A stretch of DNA of 64,000 nt from Uranotaenia lowii (Eukaryota; Arthropoda; Insecta; Diptera; Culicidae). Both the position numbers and the translations under genes were made by a program. The DNA is taken from contig NC_073691.1 in the NCBI RefSeq assembly GCF_029784155.1, positions 59,905,746-59,969,745 on the forward strand. Direction: 5' to 3'. Positions within the stretch are counted from its first letter, which is position 1; each line of letters begins with the position of its first letter. Positions 39,501 through 49,640 of this stretch are shown one piece after another. The notes below the pieces were generated by a model. The model was given only the letters and a program-made list of their open reading frames with translations. It did not search any database and was not told the origin of the DNA.

Positions 39501-41399
39501 CTCAAACTCGCTACTCAAATCCGCTACTCAAACTCGCTACTCAAACTCGCTACTCAAATCCGCTACTCAAACTCGCTCCTCAAACTCGCTACTCAAACTC
39601 GCTACTTAAACTCGCTACTCAAATCCGCTACTCAAACTCGCTACTCAAATCCGCTACTCAAACTCGCTACTCAAATCCGCTACTCAAAGTCGCTACTCAA
39701 ATTTGCTACTCAAATTCGCTACTTAATTTCACTACTCAATTTCGCTACTCAAATTCGCTTCTCAAACTCGCTACTCAAATCCGCTACACAATCTCGCTAC
39801 CCAAACTCGCTACTCAAACTCGCTACTCAAACTCGCTACTCAAACTCGCTACTCAAATCCGCTACTCAAACTCGCTACTCAAACTTGCTACTCAAACTCG
39901 CTACTCAAATTCGCTACTCAAACTCGCTACTCAAACTTGCTACTCAAACTCGCTACTCAAATTCGCTACTCAAACTCGCTACTCAAACTCGCTACTCAAA
40001 TCCGCTACTCAAACTCGCTACTCTAATCCGCTACTCAAAATTGCTACTCAATCTCGCTACTCAAATCCGCTACTCAAATCCGCTACTCAAACTCGCTACT
40101 CAAACTCGCTACTCAAATCCGCTACTCAAACTCGCTCCTCAAACTCGCTACTCAAACTCGCTACTCAACTCGCTAATCAAATCCGCTATTCAAACTCGCT
40201 ACTCAAATCTGCTACTCAAACTCACTACTTTAATCCGTTACTCAAAATTGCTACTCCAATCCGCTACTCAAACTCGCTACTCAAATCCGCTACTCAAACT
40301 CGCTACTCAAATTTGCTACTCAAATTCGCTTCTTAAATTCGCTTCTCAATTTCGCTACTCAAATTCGCTTCTCAAACTCGCTACTCAAATCCGCTACTCA
40401 ATCTCGCTACACAACCTCGCTACTCAAACTCGCTACTCAAACTCGCTACTCAAACTCGCTACTCAAATCCGCTACTCAAACTCGCTACTCAAACTCGCTT
40501 CTCAAATCCGCTACTCAATCTCGCTACTCAATCTCGCTACTCAAACTCGCTACTCAAACTCGCTACTCAAACTCGCTACTCAAATCCGCTACTCAAACTC
40601 GCTATTCAAAATTGCTACTCAAACTCGCTACTCAAATTCGCTACTCAAACTCGCTACTCAAACTCACTACTCAAACTCGCTACTCAAACTCGCTACTCAA
40701 ATCCGCTACTCAAACTCGCTACTCAAACTCGCTACTCAAATCCGCTACTCAAACTCGCTCCTCAAACTCGCTACTCAAACTCGCTACTCAAATCCGCTAC
40801 TCAAACTCGCTACTCAAACTCGCTACTCAAACTCGCTACTCAAATTCCTTACTCAAACTCGCTACTCAAACTCGCTACTCAAATTGGCTACTCAAACTCG
40901 CTACTCAAATCCGCTACTCAAACTCGCTACTCAAATTCGCTACTCAAATCCGCTACTCAAACTCGCTACTCAAACTCGCTACTCAAATCCGATACTCAAA
41001 CTCGCTCCTCAAACTCGCTACTCAAAGTCGCTACTCAAACTCGCTACTCGAATTTGCTACTCAAATTCGCAACTCAAATCCGCTACTCAAACTCGCTACT
41101 CAAATCCGCCACTCAAACTCGCTACTCAAATCCGCTACTCAATTTCGCTACTCAAATTTGCTACTCAAATTCGCTACTCAAATCCGCTACTCAAACTCGC
41201 TACTCAAACTCGCTACTCAAACTCGCTACTAAAACTCGCTACTCAAACTCGCTTCTCAAATCCACTACTCAAACTCGCTACTCAAACTTGCTACTCAAAT
41301 TCCCTACTCAAACTCGCTACTCAAACTCGCTACTCAAACTCGCTACTCAAACTCGCTACTCAAACTCGCTACTCAAACTCGCTACTCAAAGTCGCTACT

Positions 41400-43800
41400 C
41401 AAACTCGCTACTCAAATTCGCTACTCAAACTCGCTACTCAAACTCGCTACTCAAATCCGCTACTCAAACTCGCAACTCAAACTCGCTACTCAAATCCGAT
41501 ACTCAAACTCGCCATTCAAACTTGCTACTCAAATTCCTTACTCAAAGTCGCTACTCAAACTCGCTACTCAAATTCGCTACTCAAATCCGCTACTCAAACT
41601 CGCTACTCAAACTCGCTACTCAAATCCGCTACTCAAACTCGCTCCTCAAACTCGCTACTCAAAGTCGCTACTCAAACTCGCTACTCAAATCCGCTACTCA
41701 AACTCGCTACTCAAATCCGCTACTCAAACTCGCTACTCAAATCCGCCACTCAAACTCGCTAATCAAATCCGCTACTCAATTTCGCCACTCAAATTTGCTA
41801 CTCAAACTCGCTTCTCAAATCCGCTACTCAAACTCGCTACTTAAACTCGCTACTCAAACTCGCTACTCAAACTCGCTACTCAAACTCGCTACTCAAACTC
41901 GCTACTCAAACTCGCTACTCAAACTCGCTACTCAAACTCGCTACTCAAACTCGCTACTCAAACTCGCTACTGAAACTCGCTACTCAAACTCGCTACTCAA
42001 ACTCGCTACTCAAACTCGCTACTCAAATCCGCTACTCAAATTCGCTACTCAAACTCGCTTCTCAAAAACGCTACTCAAACTCGCTACTCAAACTCGATAC
42101 TCAAACTCGCTCCTCAAACTCGCTACTCAAACTCGCTACTCAAACTCGCTACTCAAACTCGCTACTAAAATCCGCTACTCAAACCCGCTACTCAAACTCG
42201 CTACTCAAATTTGCTACTCAAATTCGCTAATTAAATTCGCTACTCAAACTCGCTACTCAAATTCGCTACTCAAACTCGCTACTCAAACTCGCTACTCAAA
42301 CTCGCTACTCAAACTCGCTACTCAAATCCGCTACTCAAACTCGCTACTCAAACTCGCTACTCAAACTCGCTACTCAAATCCGCTACTCAAACTCGCTTTT
42401 CAAACTTGCTACTCAAATTCCTTACTCAAACTCGCTACCCAAACTCGCTACTCAAATCCGCTACTCAAACTCGCTACTCAAACTCGCTACTCAAACCCCC
42501 TACTCAAACTCGCTACTCAAACTCGCTACTCAAACTCGCTACTCAAATCCGCTACTCAAACTCGCTTCTCAAATCCGCTACTCAAACTCGCTACTCAAAT
42601 TTGCTACTCAAATTCGCTACTTAAATTCGCTACTCAATTTCGCTACTCAAATTCGCTACTCAAACTCGCTACTTAAATCCGCTACTCATCTCGTTACTCA
42701 AACTCGCTACTCAAACTCGCTTCTCAAACTCGCTACTCAAACTCGCTACTCAAACTCGCTACTCAAATCCGCTACTCAAACTCGCTACTCAAACTTGCTT
42801 CTCAAATTCCCTACTCAAACTCGCTACTCAAACTCGCTACTCAAACTCGCTACTCAAACTCGCTACTCAAACTCGCTACTCAAACTCGCTACTCAAACTC
42901 GCTACTCAAACTCGCTACTCAAACTCGCTAATCAAATCCGCTACTCAAACTCGCTACTCAAACTCGCTACTCAAATACGCTACTCAAACTCGCTACTCAA
43001 ACTCGCTCCTCAAACTCGCTATTCAAACTCGCTACTCAAACTCGCTACTCAAACTCGCTAATAAAACTCTCTACTCAAACTCGCTAATCAAACTCGCTAC
43101 TCAAACTCGCTACTCAAACTCGCTACTTAAACTCGCTAATCAAACTCGCTACTCAAACTCGCTACTCAAACTCGCTAATCAAATCCGCTACTCAAACTCG
43201 CTACTCAAACTCGCTACTCAAATACGCTACTCAAACTCGCTACTCAAACTCGCTACTCAAACTCGCTACTCAAACTCGCTACTCAAACTCGCTACTCAAA
43301 CTCGCTACTCAAACTCGCTACTCAAACTCGCTAATCAAACTCGCTACTCAAACTCGCTAATCAAACTCGCTACTCAAACTCGCTACTCAAACTCGCTACT
43401 TAAACTCGCTACTCAAACTCGCTACTCAAACTCGCTACTCAAATTCGCAACTCAAATCCACTACTCAAACTCGGTACTCAAACTCGCTACTCAAATCCGC
43501 TACTCAAACTCGCTACTCAAACTCGCTACTTAAACTCGCTACTCAAACTTGCTACTCAAATTTGCTACTCAAACTCGCTACTCAAACTCGCTACTCAAAC
43601 TCGCTACTCAAACTCGCTACTCAAACTCGCTACTCAAACTCGCTACTCAAACTCGCTACTCAAACTCGCTACACAAACTCGCTACTCAAACTCGCTACAC
43701 AAACTCGCTACTCAAACTCGCTACTCAAACTCGCTACTCAAACTCGCTACTCAAACTCGCTACTCAAACTCGCTAATCAAATTCGCTACTCAAACTCGCT
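41400..43800. repeat. ~3.5-kb-spaced tandem duplication, copy 1
   Basis: The order of variant units here is repeated about 3,522 bp downstream (3,535 bp at the left end, one 13-bp unit more). Shared landmarks include ACCCCCTACTC near 42495 and 46017, AAAAACGC near 42065 and 45600, and AATAAAACTCTC near 43061 and 46583. Edges are approximate. Confidence 0.7.
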
Positions 43801-44979
43801 ACTCAAACTCGCTACTCAAACTCGCTACTCAAACTTGCTACTCAAACTCGCAACTCAAATCCGCTACTCAAACTCGCTACTCAAATCCGCTTCTCAAACT
43901 CGCTACTCAAACTCGCTACTCAAACTCGCTACTCAAACTCGCTACTCAAACTCGCTAATCAAATTCGCTACTCAAACTCGCTACTCAAACTCGCTACTCA
44001 AACTCGCTACTCAAACTCGCTACTCAAACTCGCTACTCAAATACGCTACTCAAACTCGCTACTCAAACTCGCTACTCAAACTCGCTACTCAAACTCGCTA
44101 CTCAAACTCGCTACTCAAACTCGCTACTCAAACTCGCTACTCAAACTCACTACTCAAACTCGCTACTCAAACTCGCTACTCAAATCCGCTACTCAAACTC
44201 GCTACTCAAACTCGCTACTCAAATCCGCTACTCAAACTCGCTCCTCAAACTCGCTACTCAAACTCGCTACTCAAATCCGCTACTCAAACTCGCTACTCAA
44301 ACTCGCTACTCAAACTCGCTACTCAAATCCGATACTCAAACTCGCTATTCAAACTTGCTACTCAAATTCCTTACTCAAACTCGCTACTCAAACTCGCTAC
44401 TCAAATTGGCTACTCAAACTCGCTACTCAAATCCGCTACTCAAACTCGCTACTCAAATTCGCTACTCAAATCCGCTACTCAAACTCGCTACTCAAACTCG
44501 CTACTCAAATCCGATACTCAAACTCGCTCCTCAAACTCGCTACTCAAAGTCGCTACTCAAACTCGCTACTCGAATTTGCTACTCAAATTCGCAACTCAAA
44601 TCCGCTACTCAAACTCGCTACTCAAATCCGCCACTCAAACTCGCTACTCAAATCCGCTACTCAATTTCGCTACTCAAATTTGCTACTCAAACTCGCTACT
44701 CAAATCCGCTTCTCAAACTCGCTACTCAAACTCGCTACTTAAACTCGCTACTCAAACTTGCTACTCAAATTTGCTACTCAAACTCGCTACTCAAACTCGC
44801 TACTCAAACTCGCTACTCAAACTCGCTACTCAAACTCGCTACTCAAACTCGCTACTCAAACTCGCTACTCAAACTCGCTACACAAACTCGCTACTCAAAC
44901 TCGCTACACAAACTCGCTACTCAAACTCGCTACTCAAACTCGCTACTCAAACTCGCTACTCAAACTCGCTACTCAAACT

Positions 44980-47320
44980 CGCTACTCAAATCCGCTACTC
45001 AAACTCGCAACTCAAACTCGCTACTCAAATCCGATACTCAAACTCGCCATTCAAACTTGCTACTCAAATTCCTTACTCAAAGTCGCTACTCAAACTCGCT
45101 ACTCAAATTCGCTACTCAAATCCGCTACTCAAACTCGCTACTCAAACTCGCTACTCAAATCCGCTACTCAAACTCGCTCCTCAAACTCGCTACTCAAAGT
45201 CGCTACTCAAACTCGCTACTCAAATCCGCTACTCAAACTCGCTACTCAAATCCGCTACTCAAACTCGCTACTCAAATCCGCCACTCAAACTCGCTAATCA
45301 AATCCGCTACTCAATTTCGCCACTCAAATTTGCTACTCAAACTCGCTTCTCAAATCCGCTACTCAAACTCGCTACTTAAACTCGCTACTCAAACTCGCTA
45401 CTCAAACTCGCTACTCAAACTCGCTACTCAAACTCGCTACTCAAACTCGCTACTCAAACTCGCTACTCAAACTCGCTACTCAAACTCGCTACTCAAACTC
45501 GCTACTGAAACTCGCTACTCAAACTCGCTACTCAAACTCGCTACTCAAACTCGCTACTCAAACTCGCTACTCAAATTCGCTACTCAAACTCGCTTCTCAA
45601 AAACGCTACTCAAACTCGCTACTCAAACTCGATACTCAAACTCGCTCCTCAAACTCGCTACTCAAACTCGCTACTCAAACTCGCTACTAAAATCCGCTAC
45701 TCAAACCCGCTACTTAAACTCGCTACTCAAATTTGCTACTCAAATTCGCTAATTAAATTCGCTACTCAAACTCGCTACTCAAATTCGCTACTCAAACTCG
45801 CTACTCAAACTCGCTACTCAAACTCGCTACTCAAACTCGCTACTCAAATCCGCTACTCAAACTCGCTACTCAAACTCGCTACTCAAACTCGCTACTCAAA
45901 TCCGCTACTCAAACTCGCTTTTCAAACTTGCTACTCAAATTCCTTACTCAAACTCGCTACTCAAACTCGCTACTCAAATCCGCTACTCAAACTCGCTAGT
46001 CAAACTCGCTACTCAAACCCCCTACTCAAACTCGCTACTCAAACTCGCTACTCAAACTCGCTACTCAAATCCGCTACTCAAACTCGCTTCTCAAATCCGC
46101 TACTCAAACTCGCTACTCAAATTTGCTACTCAAATTCGCTACTTAAATTCGCTACTCAATTTCGCTACTCAAATTCGCTACTCAAACTCGCTACTTAAAT
46201 CCGCTACTCATCTCGTTACTCAAACTCGCTACTCAAACTCGCTTCTCAAACTCGCTACTCAAACTCGCTACTCAAACTCGCTACTCAAATCCGCTACTCA
46301 AACTCGCTACTCAAACTTGCTTCTCAAATTCCCTACTCAAACTCGCTACTCAAACTCGCTACTCAAACTCGCTACTCAAACTCGCTACTCAAACTCGCTA
46401 CTCAAACTCGCTACTCAAACTCGCTACTCAAACTCGCTACTCAAACTCGCTAATCAAATCCGCTACTCAAACTCGCTACTCAAACTCGCTACTCAAATAC
46501 GCTACTCAAACTCGCTACTCAAACTCGCTCCTCAAACTCGCTATTCAAACTCGCTACTCAAACTCGCTACTCAAACTCGCTAATAAAACTCTCTACTCAA
46601 ACTCGCTAATCAAACTCGCTACTCAAACTCGCTACTCAAACTCGCTACTTAAACTCGCTAATCAAACTCGCTAATCAAACTCGCTACTCAAACTCGCTAA
46701 TCAAATCCGCTACTCAAACTCGCTACTCAAACTCGCTACTCAAATACGCTACTCAAACTCGCTACTCAAACTCGCTACTCAAACTCGCTACTCAAACTCG
46801 CTACTCAAACTCGCTACTCAAACTCGCTACTCAAACTCGCTACTCAAACTCGCTAATCAAACTCGCTACTCAAACTCGCTAATCAAACTCGCTACTCAAA
46901 CTCGCTACTCAAACTCGCTACTTAAACTCGCTACTCAAACTCGCTACTCAAACTCGCTACTCAAATTCGCAACTCAAATCCACTACTCAAACTCGGTACT
47001 CAAACTCGCTACTCAAATCCGCTACTCAAACTCGCTACTCAAACTCGCTACTTAAACTCGCTACTCAAACTTGCTACTCAAATTTGCTACTCAAACTCGC
47101 TACTCAAACTCGCTACTCAAACTCGCTACTCAAACTCGCTACTCAAACTCGCTACTCAAACTCGCTACTCAAACTCGCTACTCAAACTCGCTACACAAAC
47201 TCGCTACTCAAACTCGCTACACAAACTCGCTACTCAAACTCGCTACTCAAACTCGCTACTCAAACTCGCTACTCAAACTCGCTACTCAAACTCGCTAATC
47301 AAATTCGCTACTCAAACTCG
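44980..47320. repeat. ~3.5-kb-spaced tandem duplication, copy 2
   Basis: Second copy of the segment at about 41400-43800; the same unusual units recur in the same order with few substitutions. Its right part also matches 30.75-31.3 kb at the end of block A. Confidence 0.7.
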
Positions 47321-47636
47321 CTACTCAAACTCGCTACTCAAACTCGCTACTCAAACTTGCTACTCAAACTCGCAACTCAAATCCGCTACTCAAACTCGCT
47401 ACTCAAACTCGCTACTCAAACTCGCTACTCAAACTCGCTACTCAAACTCGCTACTCAAACTTGCTACTCAAACTTGCTACTTAAATCCGCTTCTCAAACT
47501 CGCTACTCAAATCCGCTTCTCAAACTCGCAATTCAAATTCACTACTCAAACTCGCTTCTCGAACTCGCTACTCAAATACGCTACTCAAACTCGCTACTCG
47601 AACTTGCTTCTAAAATCCGCTACTTAAACTCGTTGT

Positions 47637-48730
47637 TATTTTGTTGTAATTTTTGTAATTTTTTTTAATTTTTGTAATTTTTGTAATTTTTGTAATTTTT
47701 GTAATTTTTGTAATTTTTGTAATTTTTGTAATTTTTGTAATTTTTGTAATTTTTGTAATTTTTGTAATTTTTGTAATTTTTGTAATTTTTGTAATTTTTG
47801 TAATTTTTGTAATTTTTGTAATTTTTGTATTTTTTGTAATTTTTGTTATTTTGTTTTTTTGTTATTTTTGTAATTGTTGTAATTTTTGTAATTTTGGTAA
47901 TTTTGTTATTTTTGTAATTTTTGTAATTTTTGTAATTTTTGTAATTTTTGTAATTTTTGTAATTTTTGTAATTTTTGTAATTTTTGTAATTTTTGTAATT
48001 TTTGTAATTTTTGTAATTTTTGTAATTTTTGTAATTTTTGTAATTTTTGTAATTTTTGTAATTTTTGTAATTTTTGTAATTTTTGTAATTTTTGTAATTT
48101 TTGTAATTTTTGTAATTTTTGTAATTTTTGTAATTTTTGTATTTTTTGTAATTTTTGTTATTTTGTTTTTTTGTTATTTTTGTAATTGTTGTAATTTTTG
48201 TAATTTTGGTAATTTTGTTATTTTTGTAATTTTTGTAATTTTTGTAATTTTTGTAATTTTTGTAATTTTTGTAATTTTTGTAATTTTTGTAATTTTTGTA
48301 ATTTTTGTAATTTTTGTAATTTTTGTAATTTTTGTAATTTTTGTAATTTTTGTAATTTTTGTAATTTTTGTAATTTTTGTAATTTTTGTAATTTTTGTAA
48401 TTTTTGTAATTTTTGTAATTTTTGTAATTTTTGTAATTTTTGTAATTTTTTTAATTTTTATAATTTTTGTAATTTTTGTAATTTTTGTAATTTTGGTGAT
48501 TTTTGTAATTTTTGTAATTATTATCATTTTTGTTGTTTTTGTAATTTTGTAATTTTTGTTATTTTTGTAATGTTTGTAATTTTAGTTATTTAAGTAATTT
48601 TTAAATTTTTGTAATTTTTGTTATTTCAGAAGTTTCAGTTATTTTTGTTATTTTTGTTATTTTTGTAATGTTTGTAATTTTTGCAAGTTTTGTAATTTTT
48701 GTAATTTTTTCATTTTTTTATTTTTTTTTT
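47637..48730. repeat. 9-bp satellite (GTAATTTTT)n, array 3, decaying rightward
   Basis: Starts with the same entry segment as array 2. An irregular segment (containing GTTATTTTGTTTTTTTG and GTAATTGTTG) occurs at about 47836-47912 and again at 48146-48222, so a roughly 310-bp piece was duplicated inside the array. After about 48450 the units diverge progressively into T-rich sequence. Periodic open frames on both strands are artefacts. Confidence 0.94.
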
Positions 48731-49137
48731 ATCTTTGTTTTATGTGTTTTATTTTTGTATTTTGCTTATTTTTGCAGTTTATTTTCCAGCTTTGTCATGT
48801 TTGTCTCGTTATTTTTCGTTATTTTATACATGTTTTAATTTATTTTTCTCATTGTGGTTAATTCTGTATTTGGTTTATTATTTTTCATTTATATCAAATC
48901 ATGGTTTTTGCTGTATTCTTTTTATTAAAATATTATTTTTTTATGAAATGAATTTTTTAAACTCAGTGATACATGACTGTGAAAAACTTTTGCAAGTTAG
49001 CGAAAGATCAACTAAATTTTTAAATGACAAGTTTCTTCGTGAAGTTTGAAATGCGTTTTTAATTTTTTTTTTTTCGTTTAATTAAATATACGAAAACCAT
49101 CATTGTGGAAAGTTGAGTTTTGGATGCCTTTAAACAT
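48731..49137. other. T-rich flank, nothing recognised
   Basis: AT-rich transition out of the satellite. A plus open frame of 104 codons (48735-49049) is F/L/Y-rich, as expected from T-rich DNA, and has no recognisable motif. Confidence 0.5.
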
Positions 49138-49149
49138 TTGAATGGTTTA

Positions 49150-49339
49150 TGGGCTTGTGATTTAGCTCAGTTGGCATGTCTGTTGTCTCCTGAGCCGATG
49201 TCCGCGAGTTCGAGCCCAAGAGTAAACATCGAACACAGTTGTACTGGATAGTTTTTCAATAACGACCCGCCAACTGCAACGTTGATAAAGTCGCGAATGC
49301 CATAAAGATGGTAAAACGACTATAATCGAAACAAAAAAA
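49150..49339 (+). mobile_element. tRNA-derived SINE, copy 1
   Basis: Begins GGGCTTGTGATTTAGCTCAG. It holds an A-box-like TAGCTCAGTTGG (49163-49174) and a B-box-like GAGTTCGAGCCC (49206-49217), the internal RNA polymerase III promoter of tRNA genes. A tRNA-unrelated body follows and it ends CGAAACAAAAAAA. It is flanked by a perfect 12-bp target-site duplication TTGAATGGTTTA (49138-49149 and 49340-49351). It is not a functional tRNA: the head does not close into a clean cloverleaf with acceptor stem and CCA-proximal end, and the body continues past it. A minus-strand open frame across it is a shadow. Confidence 0.92.
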
Positions 49340-49426
49340 TTGAATGGTTTACACGTGATGTGGAGCAAAATGTGATTTATTTTTATAGCCAATTCTTAAA
49401 CATTTCAATAACTCCTCTGGTTTTCT

Positions 49427-49627
49427 TTTTTTTTTTTTTTTTTTGTTTCGATTATAGTCGTTTTACCATCTTTATGGCATTCGCGACTTTATCAACGTTG
49501 CAGTTGGCGGATCGTTATTGAAGAACTTATCCGGTACAACTGTGTTCGATGTTTGCTCTTGGGCTCGAACTAGCGGACATCGGCTCAGAAGACAACAGAC
49601 TTGCCAACTGAGCTATATCACAAGCCC
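49427..49627 (-). mobile_element. tRNA-derived SINE, copy 2 (inverted)
   Basis: Reverse-strand copy of the same SINE: T-run tail at 49426-49444, head ending at CACAAGCCC (49627), B box at 49561-49572 and A box at 49604-49615 on the minus strand. It is flanked by a duplication of about 13 bp, CCTCTGGTTTTCT (49414-49426 and 49628-49640; the last T is shared with the tail). Sequence differs from copy 1 by scattered substitutions, so the two inserted independently rather than by local duplication, as the different duplications also show. Confidence 0.92.
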
Positions 49628-49640
49628 CCTCTGGTTTTCT

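Larger units (their letters stand above)
33567..47636. repeat. 13-bp satellite block B, part 2
   Basis: About 1,080 units of the same 13-bp family as block A. The first part follows the variant order of 11741 onward; 39.7-42.4 kb resembles the Y blocks of block A; the last part (43.5-47.6 kb) matches the end of block A, with the final junction offset by 16,322 bp. It is about 5 kb shorter than block A because it lacks the 6-kb duplication but has its own 3.5-kb duplication. The periodic open frames are artefacts here too. Confidence 0.95.

Noticed and set aside
10679..47636. Dozens of overlapping plus-strand frames with LLKLATQTRYSNS-type repeats, up to 891 codons
   Set aside because: Frame-independent translation of a 13-bp satellite; starts and stops fall wherever a single-base variant makes ATG-like or TAA codons.
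10679..48730. Telomere repeat
   Set aside because: No TTAGG-type or other known telomeric unit, and unique DNA resumes on both sides, so this is an internal satellite block.
49151..49223. Functional tRNA gene
   Set aside because: A and B boxes are present, but the sequence continues into a SINE body with A-rich tail and target duplications, and a second copy sits nearby.
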